Shown here: positions 24,347 to 32,625 of the stretch, piece by piece
How positions within the stretch are numbered: position 1 is the first letter of the stretch
Layout of the letters: each line of letters starts with the position of its first letter
Translations under genes and position numbers: made by a program
Source: JAXGPX01 sp040766745
Lineage (GTDB): Bacteria; Bacillota; Sulfobacillia; Fermentithermobacillales; Fermentithermobacillaceae
Assembly (NCBI GenBank): GCA_040766745.1
Contig: JAXGPX010000005.1
Span: 62,001 to 126,000, forward strand
Direction of reading: 5' to 3'
Length of the DNA: 64,000 nt
The notes under the pieces: generated by a model
The model's input: only the letters and a program-made list of their open reading frames with translations
Told to the model about the DNA's origin: nothing
Database searches by the model: none

Positions 24347-24868
24347 CTACTTAGTATTCCTGAAAGGAGTAACCCCTCCCCTAACTGCCCTGGTCTCAAG
24401 GACAGTCATGAAGCAGTTCGGCGCAAATTCCTCAATTATTGCTGTCAACCTGGGCAGGCTCTTCCGGTCGGTCGAAACCATCAACACCATTTTCTCGCCC
24501 TTCATCCCGTAACCTGTAAGCACAGTCACTCCATATCCAGCCGTCCTCAAAGCCTTGAGCAGTTCATCTGCACTCTCGTCGGGAGGAATTACTTCCAAAG
24601 AAACGTGGCCCAACGCCAACCGCTCTTCAATGAAACTGCCCAGCAAAGTGCCTGAAGCAAATCCCAACCCGTAGGCAAGAATCTTCCACGGATCGCTCAT
24701 GTTCTTCATTACCCTGCCAAGGGCAGTGATATATATGGTAGCTTCAACCATGCCAATAGCAGCGGCCGGATACCTCTTCCCCCGCACTACCAGCAGCATT
24801 CTTATAGTCGAAAGGCTTACGTCGCATACCCTGGCAAAGAAGATGAGTAGGTACTCAGAAAAAAGCAA
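24347..24868 (-). CDS. UPF0316 (DUF5698/DUF2179) membrane protein
   Basis: 173 aa. Three helices in the first 100 residues (LLIFFARVCDVSLSTIRML is the family hallmark) are followed by a small cytoplasmic DUF2179 domain (about 105-165: GYGVTVLTGYGMKGEKMVLM). The function of the family is not known. It lies 152 bp downstream of a MarR-type regulator on the same strand, with no clear link. Confidence 0.85.
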   Translation of the reverse strand: MLFSEYLLIFFARVCDVSLSTIRMLLVVRGKRYPAAAIGMVEATIYITALGRVMKNMSDPWKILAYGLGFASGTLLGSFIEERLALGHVSLEVIPPDESADELLKALRTAGYGVTVLTGYGMKGEKMVLMVSTDRKSLPRLTAIIEEFAPNCFMTVLETRAVRGGVTPFRNTK

Positions 24869-25020
24869 CGCATCTCACCTCTGTCCTTCAAATATGCCGC
24901 CGGCACCCCGCCAAATATGCGCTGATTGCCGGCTCACTTACCTCTTGCGGCATTGCCAAAGCCCGGTTTCTAGGCCTGGACAACTTGACGCACCAAGTAC
25001 AGACACCAAATTCTCGCTTA

Positions 25021-25470
25021 CTACACCTTCTCAGCGAACATCAGGGAATGCAGTCTCTCTAAAGACTCAGCCAGTTGATCAATTTCCTCTTGTGTAAGCT
25101 GCTTCAAGATCGAATCAACATAATGCCTTCTGGCAACAATCACCTGATGGATAACGTCTTTGCCCTTTTCGGTAATAGCCAATCTTATTACTCTGCGATC
25201 CTGAGTATCACGGTTACGTTCCAGGTAACCGTTCTTCTCCATTCGATCAATCAAGTCAGTAGCTGTTGAACACGCCAGGAACAATCTGTCACATAGTTCG
25301 CCCATGGTCAGCCCTGGGTGCTCTTTCAGAACTAAGAGCGCCAGGAACTGCGGAGTGGTTATGTCAAAATCATTGAGAATATCCCGCCCTCGCCTCTTAA
25401 TGATAAAAGCAACGTGTCTTAACAACCGTTCGACTTGGACTACAGATTCAGTAAACTCCTCTGCCGACAT
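25021..25470 (-). CDS. MarR family transcriptional regulator
   Basis: 149 aa from ATG 25468-25470 behind AGGAGGTGA; a longer frame to 25554 lacks a ribosome site. The winged helix is clear: LTMGELCDRLFLACSTATDLIDRMEKNGYLER, then RDTQDRRVIRLAITEKG for the wing. It is divergent from membrane cassette 3 across a 517-bp region and could be an extra regulator of it. Confidence 0.9.
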   Translation of the reverse strand: MSAEEFTESVVQVERLLRHVAFIIKRRGRDILNDFDITTPQFLALLVLKEHPGLTMGELCDRLFLACSTATDLIDRMEKNGYLERNRDTQDRRVIRLAITEKGKDVIHQVIVARRHYVDSILKQLTQEEIDQLAESLERLHSLMFAEKV

Positions 25471-25625
25471 CCAAATCACCTCCTGTGGACCGGCATAATA
25501 TTCGTTCCTCAAAACAAGTCTAGAATCCCACAGCCAATCAGTCAAGAAAAGCATTGAAAAGGATCAAAAATATTTCTACGCGCGGGACAAGCCAATTCGA
25601 CCCGTCCCGATTTCAGAACATTCAT

Positions 25626-25664
25626 ATTGAAACTTCAATTGCAGGTATTCGTGTTTCCGAACAC
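25626..25664. promoter_or_regulatory. Two inverted repeats upstream of cassette 3
   Basis: ATTGAAACTTCAAT (25626-25639) and GTGTTTCCGAACAC (25651-25664) are palindromes about 60-100 bp upstream of the sigma-54 promoter. This is the usual place for an activator site, or they may serve the divergent MarR gene. A partly similar stretch (ATTCGTTCCGAAAC) lies upstream of cassette 2 near 8952. Confidence 0.4.
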
Positions 25665-25726
25665 AGAGTAAGGAAGTATGCTACCATATTATGACTTGCA
25701 CCAGTTAAGGGAATGTTTCCCTTTGT

Positions 25727-25742
25727 AGGCATGGAATTTGCA
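25727..25742 (+). promoter_or_regulatory. Sigma-54 (-24/-12) promoter of cassette 3
   Basis: AGGCATGGAATTTGCA has the invariant GG and GC with ten bases between, a good -24 box (GGCAT) and a perfect TTGCA -12 box. Transcription would begin near 25754, leaving a leader of about 234 bases before the first gene. Confidence 0.75.
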
Positions 25743-25779
25743 TCTCATATATTACTGAAGTCGGATAACCCCAAATAAA

Positions 25780-25898
25780 AGGAGGTGAATCCTGCATATA
25801 TAAAACTGTAATTGGTTTTCGGCTGCAGTTTGACAGACGTTTCGAAGGCCTGTCATAAAGCCGAAGACAGCCCCGAACGTAACAGGCCAAGTGACAGG
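25780..25898 (+). promoter_or_regulatory. Structured leader of cassette 3 with competing stems
   Basis: It starts with an orphan ribosome-site-like AAAGGAGGTGA (25780-25790) that no real gene follows; the only in-frame reading is eight codons. An outer stem pairs 25815-25824 with 25859-25868, enclosing TGACAG (25831-25836) paired with CTGTCA (25850-25855). CCTGTCA (25849-25855) can instead pair with TGACAGG (25892-25898), and GGCCTGT with ACAGGCC (25882-25888). Mutually exclusive stems suggest a regulatory leader; no known riboswitch class was recognised. Confidence 0.45.
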
Positions 25899-25987
25899 AG
25901 TCGTTACAGGCAACTGGTTTATCAGGATCATAATATTTTGTAACCATGGTCTTATTATTTTTCAACTAAACCAGGAGGTGAGTCTCC

Positions 25988-26800
25988 TTGACTTTACTGG
26001 CAGAAGCAGCCCCGAAGGGTGTCTTTATCTTCGCCCCTAATATGATGTGGGATTGCATCTTGATTCTCTCTCTGTTCGGGTTGGTCTTCTTCATGATCCA
26101 AAGAGCAAGGGCAGGACTTCCGATTCCGCCAATCAGGCGCATTGCAGGCCTGGAAGCTCTGGACGAAGCCATCGGAAGAGCCACCGAGATGGGAAAGCCT
26201 ATACACTTCTCACCTGGAATGAGCGGTTTCGGATCTGAGATGTATGCAGGACTTGCTACACTTTCCTATGTTGCAAAATTAGCAGCTCAATATGACACAA
26301 AACTCATTGTTACTACCCGTCGGCCATACATCCACCCTGTTGCTTCAGAAATAGTAAAGCAGTCTTACCTGGAAGCAGGGCGTCCTGATGCGTATAACCC
26401 GGAGGACATTCGTTACGTATCAGAATGGCAGTTCAGCTATACCGCTGCACTAATGGGGATTTTCCAGAGAGAAAAACCGGCTGCCAACTTGATGATAGGT
26501 TACTGGATGGCAGAAGCCCTTGTGATTGCAGAAGCAGGCGCACAGGCCGGATGTATCCAGATCGGAGCAAACACCAATATATTCCAAATACACTTCTTTA
26601 TTGTCACCTGCGACTACACACTGATAGGCGAAGAGCTCTTTGCAGCATCAGCCTACCTTTCCAAGGATCCAATGCTCACCGGTACTGTGGTGGCTCAGGA
26701 CATGATGAAACTGGTCGTGGGAGCATTGGTGGTTATCGGTACTATTCTGGCGACAGTCAAAGGCGATGCACAAGGCCTTATTGACTTCTTGTCGCTTTGA
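25988..26800 (+). CDS. Cassette 3, protein 1: DUF6754-like double-anchored protein
   Basis: 270 aa from TTG 25988 with AGGAGGTGA six bases upstream. The N-terminus is about 14 residues longer than in copies 1 and 2. A helix at about 22-38 is followed by QRARAG, so the domain should be cytoplasmic. GLEALDEAIGR lies at 54-64 and EMGKPIHF at 67-74; YDTKLIVT, FQREKPAANL and YTLIGEELFA follow as in the other copies, then a C-terminal helix. No catalytic or nucleotide motif is seen. It leads a four-gene operon with 12-, 17- and 19-bp gaps. Confidence 0.78.
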   Translation: MTLLAEAAPKGVFIFAPNMMWDCILILSLFGLVFFMIQRARAGLPIPPIRRIAGLEALDEAIGRATEMGKPIHFSPGMSGFGSEMYAGLATLSYVAKLAAQYDTKLIVTTRRPYIHPVASEIVKQSYLEAGRPDAYNPEDIRYVSEWQFSYTAALMGIFQREKPAANLMIGYWMAEALVIAEAGAQAGCIQIGANTNIFQIHFFIVTCDYTLIGEELFAASAYLSKDPMLTGTVVAQDMMKLVVGALVVIGTILATVKGDAQGLIDFLSL

Positions 26801-26812
26801 GGAGGAAGAGAA

Positions 26813-27439
26813 ATGGTTAAGCGGCAGCTTCCACTTATAGTACTGGCTGTGACCGCCATTCTGCTAATGTCCGTCAAGTTCTTTAACGTTGGCGAATTCG
26901 GCGCGGCAACCATCAAGGAATTAGACGCCTGGAGCCAGGTAACCTATGAATTCGCATTCCTTCTGGGTGCTATTAACTTTACCCGGTTGCACTACTCCAA
27001 CGTCTCCAGAAAGAGAACCAAGTGGGTATACAGTGCCATAGCCCTTGGAGCCATGATAATCTCCACCATTGTCATTCTAATCAATGGTGTAAAGGGCGAA
27101 GTCAGCGTGTTCCTCGTCGATAAAATCGCCGACAGAATAGACAGCGCAATCTATGCCCTTCTTGGTTTCTATGTATGTTCTGCTGCATATCGCTCGTTTA
27201 AACTAAAGAACCTTGAAGCCACCATCCTGCTGGCTTCAGCGGTGCTTTTGATGCTTGCCCAGGCCCCTATTGGAGATGCCATGTTCCCCGGTATTTCTAA
27301 AGTCGGCGAGTGGATACTTAACGTACCAAACTCTGCCGGTATGCGCGGTATTCGTCTGGGAGCGGGAATCGGAGCATATGCTGCATCCATCAGGGTCATC
27401 CTTGGCCTTGAGAGAAGCTGGACCGGTTCCGGATCATAA
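26813..27439 (+). CDS. Cassette 3, protein 2: polytopic membrane protein with GLER C-terminus
   Basis: 208 aa and hydrophobic throughout, with about five or six helices. The markers shared with the other copies are LLGAINFTRLH near residue 50, GFYVCSAAYRSFKLKNLEA near 118-136, and NVPNSAGMRG leading to SIRVILGLER near the C-terminus. The ATG has GAGGAGGAAG upstream. It is an integral subunit by context; the activity is unknown. Confidence 0.8.
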   Translation: MVKRQLPLIVLAVTAILLMSVKFFNVGEFGAATIKELDAWSQVTYEFAFLLGAINFTRLHYSNVSRKRTKWVYSAIALGAMIISTIVILINGVKGEVSVFLVDKIADRIDSAIYALLGFYVCSAAYRSFKLKNLEATILLASAVLLMLAQAPIGDAMFPGISKVGEWILNVPNSAGMRGIRLGAGIGAYAASIRVILGLERSWTGSGS

Positions 27440-27456
27440 GGAAAGGAGGGTCCGTA

Positions 27457-28293
27457 ATGAATTGGGATAAATTGCAGAATATCGATATTAGGATCTTGTA
27501 TGTAATCATCCTGCTTTGCATGACGATTCCTATGTTTAAGCCTATGGGGTTGCCTGTTGCTGTGTCGGAAGTCTCAGAACAGGTTTACAACGTGATTGAA
27601 AACCTGCCTAATGGATCAGTAATATGGGTATCTCATGATACAGGCTCAGGTAACGCCCCGGAGTTGAACCCGATGATCACGGCTCTGGCAAGGCAAGCTT
27701 TTCGCAAGGACTGCAAGATTATTGCCACAGCATTTTTCAACGAAACAATCGGGCCTACCTTGACCTACAATCATATTAATGAAGTAGCAGAGGAAATGGG
27801 CAAAGTATACGGCGTCGATTGGATCAACCTGGGTTACAGGCTTGATGCATCTGCCACAATGAAACTTATGGTTGACAATATCAGCGAGGGTGTCCGTGGC
27901 GTTGACTGGAACGGCGAATCCCTTGATAAGTTCCCGATAATGAAAGAGGTACAGTCGATTCGTGACGACGTTGACCTACTGTTTACAACGACTGTTGGAA
28001 GCCCCGGCTACCACGACTGGATGCAGTATGTTGCCGAGCCTTTGAAGATTCCTCTTACCGGAGGCGCTTCCTTGACTATGTACTCAGGCCTGCAGCACTA
28101 CATCCGCTCCGGACAGCTACAGGGATACCTAGGTGGGCTCAGAGGCGCGGCTGAGTACGAGCAGCTGGTTGAGGCCCCCGGCAAAGGACTGGCCGGCATG
28201 GACGCCCAATCCCTGGGACACATGACCGTAATAGTCTTCTTAATCCTTGGCAACCTGGGCTACTTCCTATCGCGAAAATCAACCCGCGAGTAA
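27457..28293 (+). CDS. Cassette 3, protein 3: double-anchored protein with extracytoplasmic-type domain
   Basis: 278 aa. Basic residues precede the N-terminal helix (about 11-28, then KPMGLP), and the C-terminal helix ends in SRKSTRE, so both ends should be cytoplasmic and the domain outside. Motifs in order: LPNGS near 49, VYGVDWINLGYR near 120, SGQLQGYLGGLRGAAEYEQL near 223, and GMDAQSLGH near 247. GLRGAAEYE and MDAQS are nearly the same in copy 2. The ATG has AAAGGAGG upstream. Confidence 0.8.
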   Translation: MNWDKLQNIDIRILYVIILLCMTIPMFKPMGLPVAVSEVSEQVYNVIENLPNGSVIWVSHDTGSGNAPELNPMITALARQAFRKDCKIIATAFFNETIGPTLTYNHINEVAEEMGKVYGVDWINLGYRLDASATMKLMVDNISEGVRGVDWNGESLDKFPIMKEVQSIRDDVDLLFTTTVGSPGYHDWMQYVAEPLKIPLTGGASLTMYSGLQHYIRSGQLQGYLGGLRGAAEYEQLVEAPGKGLAGMDAQSLGHMTVIVFLILGNLGYFLSRKSTRE

Positions 28294-28312
28294 TTGAAAG
28301 GGGGGCAACGAA

Positions 28313-28912
28313 GTGGAGCAGTTAGGGAATATTACCGCCACAATCTGTATTCTTATGGCGTGGTCATATCTGTGGAAAGAAAATCCGCTGTATCACCTGG
28401 CTGAGCACCTTTTGGTGGGCATAGCCACAGGCTACGGAATTGCATACACCATAGAAGTCCAGCTAAAGCCTAGAATCACCAACGAGATCATAGGCAACGG
28501 CCGCTGGAGCCTTCTTATTCCGGCTGTTATCGGATGTCTGATATACTTCCGGTTTATTAAAGGCTACGAGTGGCTCGCAAGAATAACTATGGGGTTCTGG
28601 ATTGGTTACGGCGCAGGGAACTTCCTGGCCTTTAACCCGGCAACCTATATGCCGCAGCTGTTCAACACGTTCATCCGGCTTGACAGCATCAACAACGTAA
28701 TCTACTTCGCAGTAGTGGTCCTGGTCATATGGTATTTCATCTTTACCATACGAAAGGATTCAAACGTGCTGGCATCAGGCTCCAAGCTCGGACGCTATGC
28801 TCTGATGATAGCCTTTGGTTCTGCATACGGTTCAATCACCATGGCGTACCTGTCACTCATTATCGGCCAGCTGCAGATAATCCTCAGGGATACACTGCAC
28901 CTGATCAAATAG
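28313..28912 (+). CDS. Cassette 3, protein 4: polytopic membrane protein of about 200 aa
   Basis: 199 aa from GTG 28313 (AAAGGGGGG upstream). WSYLWKENPLYHLAEHLL at 16-33 is close to copy 1, and LGRYALMIAFGSAYG marks the C-terminal third. It has five or six helices. It closes the operon and a terminator follows. DSINNVI near 122 also occurs in copy 1 (NSINNVI), so copies 1 and 3 are closest in this protein. Confidence 0.8.
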   Translation: MEQLGNITATICILMAWSYLWKENPLYHLAEHLLVGIATGYGIAYTIEVQLKPRITNEIIGNGRWSLLIPAVIGCLIYFRFIKGYEWLARITMGFWIGYGAGNFLAFNPATYMPQLFNTFIRLDSINNVIYFAVVVLVIWYFIFTIRKDSNVLASGSKLGRYALMIAFGSAYGSITMAYLSLIIGQLQIILRDTLHLIK

Positions 28913-28939
28913 CATCCGGCATTATCCGGATACACTTCC

Positions 28940-28973
28940 AGTAGGGGGCAATCAAGCCCCCTACTCATTTTTA
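28940..28973 (+). terminator. Rho-independent terminator of cassette 3
   Basis: A perfect 10-bp GC-rich stem (28940-28949 and 28956-28965) with a six-base loop, then CATTTTTA. It follows the last cassette gene by 28 bases; a smaller hairpin (ATCCGG/CCGGAT, 28915-28932) precedes it. Confidence 0.85.
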
Positions 28974-28984
28974 GGGGAGCTTTT

Positions 28985-29081
28985 GGAACGCGGGGACGGT
29001 TCGCGCGTTCCACACTCTGAGCTTTGGGGACGATCCTAACGTTTCATCGTTCCTGAAACGCGGGGACGGTTCGCGCGTTTC
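28985..29081. repeat. Pair of palindromic GGGGACGGTTC elements
   Basis: Two hairpins (28985-29011 and 29055-29081) have 8-bp arms, GGAACGCG/CGCGTTCC and GAAACGCG/CGCGTTTC, around the same loop GGGACGGTT. A decayed third motif (GGGGACGATCC) lies between them. Related elements occur at 40881-40990 and 59006-59036. Confidence 0.75.
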
Positions 29082-29138
29082 ACACCACGGTGTGCTCACA
29101 TATTTTTGCAAGGTCACCTTCTTGGGGAATGCATACCC

Positions 29139-29918
29139 TTAAAGCCGAATTTTCTGCGCTAAGTGCAAATCCATCGTATCGTAAATATTAAGTTTGCCGC
29201 CAGACTTGTCTATTGCCGATACTATCCCACATTCCAAACCGTTTTTTATGTTCTCCTCCAAAGATCTATGATCAGAATAAGTGTTCAACAAACCAATATA
29301 ATCTCGCGAAGACACAGTCCGGGTCTGGTAAAACAGTCTGAACGTAACATTACTGAATCCATGACTTTCAAGCGTATCCGTAACCTTCTTACAGCTGCTT
29401 TCATTAAACTCAACAAGTGGCTTATCACCTGTTGGTCTGTATTTGCTGTAGATTTCTTGAATTTCTGCATGAAGCATATCGTCACTACGATTTACAAAGG
29501 GATGATTCCAGAACAGAGCCAAAGTACCGCCGGGTTTCAACAGGTCAAAAGCCTTTGGATAGCCGATCTCTTCCGGTATCCAGTGAAAAGCGGTTGCAGA
29601 ATAAATCAGGTCATATGTATTGCTATCCCCATGGAAACTCTCAAAATCAACATTAACGACTTCAAAATTGCGGAATCCCGAGAACTTCCGCCGTGAATAC
29701 TCAGCCAGCTCTTTACCAATTTCAACAGCAGTTACCTTGCATCCGGTCATCAAAATGGGTAAAGTAGCCTGACCGGTTCCAATGCCAACTTCAAGTGCTC
29801 TTTTGGTATCATCCAGATTTGAGTATTCAATAATGGCATCAAACAATTCAGGGACATATACCGGCCGCCATCTATCGTAATTGGTTGCATCTTCATTGAA
29901 TTTCAACCTTAATTCCAT
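29139..29918 (-). CDS. Class I SAM-dependent methyltransferase
   Basis: 259 aa. The SAM-binding motif ALEVGIGTGQAT lies near 41-52, the acidic end of strand 2 (AVEIGKEL) near 64-71, and the YSATAFHWI motif near 106-114 is shared with the ubiE/trans-aconitate-type branch. The substrate is unknown. It is convergent with cassette 3 and has no operon partners. Confidence 0.85.
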   Translation of the reverse strand: MELRLKFNEDATNYDRWRPVYVPELFDAIIEYSNLDDTKRALEVGIGTGQATLPILMTGCKVTAVEIGKELAEYSRRKFSGFRNFEVVNVDFESFHGDSNTYDLIYSATAFHWIPEEIGYPKAFDLLKPGGTLALFWNHPFVNRSDDMLHAEIQEIYSKYRPTGDKPLVEFNESSCKKVTDTLESHGFSNVTFRLFYQTRTVSSRDYIGLLNTYSDHRSLEENIKNGLECGIVSAIDKSGGKLNIYDTMDLHLAQKIRL

Positions 29919-30022
29919 GCTGCAACTCCCAAGTATGCAAAATGGTCCGAATACAGTGCGTGAAGTTAGAAAAACAAAAGGCTAAGACGCGAGGGTTCAG
30001 TTACTTCTATTTCATTATCGTT

Positions 30023-30370
30023 TGGTGGAGGCGGAGGGAATTGCACCCTCGTCCGCAAGCAACCCGGTTTCAGTCTCTACGAGCGTAGCTTCGGATTTAG
30101 TCTCGCAAGGTAAGGCGCCCCGAAGCGGGCTTCTTCTCTCGCCAGCTCAGAATTGGATTCCCTGGAAGGTCCCGAGCATCCCCTTACAGGTATCTTCCCT
30201 AATGACGGTAACTCAGAGATAGGGAAGCTTTCTCCCTGGTACCGTGGTTGCTTAATTAAGCAGCCAGTGCGTAATTTGTGTTAGCAGTTATATGCTTGCC
30301 GCTTTAATGGGCACGGCTCCCATGCTCGCTGCTCAAACCCGACTACCTACGTCGAACCTATATCGCCCCC
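30023..30370 (-). ncRNA. ssrA: Transfer-messenger RNA (tmRNA)
   Basis: 348 nt. The 5' end GGGGGCGATATAGGTTCGAC (from 30370) and the 3' end with T arm GGTGCAATTCCCTCC and CCTCCACCA (CCA at 30023-30025) form the tRNA-like domain. The coded tag starts at GCT (30283-30285) and reads ANTNYALAA, then TAA (30256-30258). It rescues stalled ribosomes together with SmpB, whose gene lies 3.3 kb upstream on the same strand. Confidence 0.95.
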
Positions 30371-30413
30371 GTAATGATGATGCAATAATGCACTAATCAA
30401 CTGTGCAATGACG

Positions 30414-30442
30414 ATTCTAGCATGATTCTCAGGAATTTACAA
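30414..30442 (-). promoter_or_regulatory. Promoter of ssrA
   Basis: On the minus strand TTGTAA, a 17-base spacer, then TAGAAT. Transcription would begin near 30406, about 36 bases before the mature tmRNA end, leaving a leader for RNase P to remove. Confidence 0.65.
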
Positions 30443-30450
30443 CACGACGC

Positions 30451-31851
30451 CTACTGCACCCCTTCCAATCTATACATTACAATCTCCCACTCAGAATCCG
30501 ATATCTTGTATTTTATGGCCGCATACTCACCTGATGGAGATACGCTTGGGCCGTACTTGGCTCTGGGAATCTCTGCCCTGGATATCTTCACAGCATCCCC
30601 TGTGAGATCAAAAACATACAGATAGTCCGTGTTTGTTCTGCCGGTCTTCGCAGTAGCTATTACTTTCCCTGATATAATACAGTCAATTGGCTCCCTTAAG
30701 CCGCCATGAGTGACTAGCGTGTTTCCATTGCCATCAAAAACAGTAAGTTGAGTCTGGCTATCCTCTGTGTCTAAAGGTGAGAGAATAACCGGTGTGAAAC
30801 GAGTTGCAACAGCAACCCTTTTGGCACCTGACGATTCCAACAGTTGAAGTCGTGCATTTGCATTATTCTTAGCACCTTTTGGAAATTCAGTCCAGAGAAT
30901 ATCCAGTTCATGATTCAAGAGAGACACTGAACCGTTATCACCTGCAACCACTATCCCTTCGCGAAAAACAAGTGCCTGCGTCGCATTGATGTTAGGAAAC
31001 ACTTCCCGCCAATCCGCCATCAGCACTTTCTCACCGTCTGCCGCAGAAAATATGGCCAGACGACGTATCTCATCATCATTCCGTTCCTCGGCCACAACAA
31101 TCGGCCCTTCGAAAAACATGCTTTCTTCAAGAAAACTAATGGGAGTCAGACTATTGTGAACCTCAAACCTCGCCTGGCTTGTTCCTGTCGCTCCATCAAG
31201 AACCTGCACAACATTGGGGCTCTCTGCGTATTTCTCTAATACTGCTTTTGCATATTCATCTGAAAACATCTGTTCACGGTTTATGTCCTTGAGTACCGCA
31301 GGATCCTTGCCATAGGAACAGATAATGGAATTGTCCGCACGGATAATATGCAATTCGGCAAGACTGGATCTCTCCCACTCTACTTGGCCTTCCCGATTTA
31401 TCTTCCTCAAGCCATAATTAAGTCTAACAGTGCATGAACCTGTGGCGGTTCCACCACCTTCTAATTCCCGAATATAGGCGTATCCAACAGGCTCGTCGTG
31501 ATCAATTGCTATCCAACCTGATCTGTCTGGAAGCGGCCTGAAACCGGAACGATCCCAATCATCGCTAACAAATTGTGACAAATCTGGTTCTGGATGCTGC
31601 GTGCCCGATGGGTCGACATATATTTTCGGACGCACATTAACTTTATGGTGTGGTTCAAGTTCAATCTGTGCCGCGCCCGTGTCCATACAATCCACCCAAA
31701 CGTATTCAGCGGACACCTTTGTCTCCCAAACAACAGACATTTTCTCCTGAGCGTATTCAGTTTTAGAGCATCCAGCACATACGATAAAGAGAGTGATACA
31801 TAGAATCCCTACCGCGCCTACACGATACCACTGCAGGCGGAAGCTGAACAT
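30451..31851 (-). CDS. Putative lipoprotein with beta-propeller-like body
   Basis: 466 aa from ATG 31849-31851 behind GGAGGTGA. A type II signal peptide ends in IVCAGC (lipid Cys near 28). The body has repeated strand-rich units with Asp/Gly turns (DGATGTSQA, SAADGEKVLM, DGNGNTLVT, SPSGEYAAIKY), as in WD40/PQQ-like propellers. No enzyme motif was seen. Its last 180 bp are duplicated at 33426-33605 on the other side of an IS30 remnant. It occupies the interval between smpB and ssrA, which are adjacent in many Firmicutes. Confidence 0.65.
   Translation of the reverse strand: MFSFRLQWYRVGAVGILCITLFIVCAGCSKTEYAQEKMSVVWETKVSAEYVWVDCMDTGAAQIELEPHHKVNVRPKIYVDPSGTQHPEPDLSQFVSDDWDRSGFRPLPDRSGWIAIDHDEPVGYAYIRELEGGGTATGSCTVRLNYGLRKINREGQVEWERSSLAELHIIRADNSIICSYGKDPAVLKDINREQMFSDEYAKAVLEKYAESPNVVQVLDGATGTSQARFEVHNSLTPISFLEESMFFEGPIVVAEERNDDEIRRLAIFSAADGEKVLMADWREVFPNINATQALVFREGIVVAGDNGSVSLLNHELDILWTEFPKGAKNNANARLQLLESSGAKRVAVATRFTPVILSPLDTEDSQTQLTVFDGNGNTLVTHGGLREPIDCIISGKVIATAKTGRTNTDYLYVFDLTGDAVKISRAEIPRAKYGPSVSPSGEYAAIKYKISDSEWEIVMYRLEGVQ
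30467..30646. repeat. 180-bp duplication, copy 1 (end of the lipoprotein gene)
   Basis: It matches 33426-33605 base for base except for five substitutions that I count, with no gap. It encodes the C-terminal part of the lipoprotein (GRTNTDYLYVFDL to WEIVMYR). Confidence 0.9.
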
Positions 31852-31941
31852 GCAAGTCACCTCCACATTGAACCATTTCGACCATATTGGTTAAAATAGA
31901 GTTCGAAGCTAGCCTGCCTGATATATGTCCGCATGGTTTAG

Positions 31942-32364
31942 TTACTCTAGAGCTATTTCAGTCCTTGGAAAAGTGCATGATATTGAAGGTACAGTATGGG
32001 ATGAAAATGTACCGTAGATAATTACTGTATCTTTGAATGCTAGCCATCCAACCCACGGATACGAGGTTGCACCAAAATTGTCTGTTCTCGATACTCCGTA
32101 ATCAATGCTGTATACCATCGGCTGACTAATCTGCTCGGAGTCTTCCCATTCTTCGCCACCTGGTCCGTATTTGCCCTGGGCTCCAACGTATAAATAGTAG
32201 TCGTATAACATGCCGTCGTGACCGCATCCTGAATCGATGTTGAGGAAACACGATATTCGATTGTTGCCTCCTTTATCGTATTCCACTTCAACCCTAATGA
32301 AACCTGATGGATCCAAACTAGGGTCGGTACAGGTGCTATGAATATACTCTACAATGTTTGCCAT
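31942..32364 (-). CDS. Hypothetical protein
   Basis: 140 aa with the poly-G ribosome site GGGGGGGAG before the ATG. There is no signal peptide or helix. It is strand-rich with conserved-looking Cys (SCFLNIDSGCGHDG) and aromatic residues, reminiscent of small beta-sandwich proteins, but I recognise no family. It sits between the lipoprotein gene and the IS30 remnant in the rearranged smpB-ssrA interval. Confidence 0.5.
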   Translation of the reverse strand: MANIVEYIHSTCTDPSLDPSGFIRVEVEYDKGGNNRISCFLNIDSGCGHDGMLYDYYLYVGAQGKYGPGGEEWEDSEQISQPMVYSIDYGVSRTDNFGATSYPWVGWLAFKDTVIIYGTFSSHTVPSISCTFPRTEIALE

Positions 32365-32596
32365 CTATATCTCCCCCCCTTCTCTTTCCTGTACTGCCAC
32401 AAGCAAGCACTAGAGCCTTGTTACTCGGTTTGCTGTGCATTAGCACTGTCTGTCGACAACAGGTAATTGCCAATTCTGCATATTGGCTGAGGAAAGCGTT
32501 TTCTACTATAGAGATTGCGTCCTTAGGTACGAAGTAAGGTCAAATCACAAATTGTGGCAAATCCAATATGATACCGTGTTACATTCTGCAATGGTA

Positions 32597-32625
32597 ATTC
32601 TAGCATCGCTCTCAGGAATTTACAA
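32597..32625 (-). promoter_or_regulatory. Relic copy of the ssrA promoter
   Basis: TTGTAA-N17-TAGAAT again on the minus strand. Bases 32587-32627 match 30404-30444 at 35 of 41 positions. No tmRNA follows it here; the next gene on this strand is the hypothetical protein 230 bp away. Confidence 0.6.

Noticed and set aside
26425..26784. 119-codon frame inside cassette 3 protein 1
   Set aside because: It is an overlapping shadow with Arg/Cys-rich composition and no start signal.
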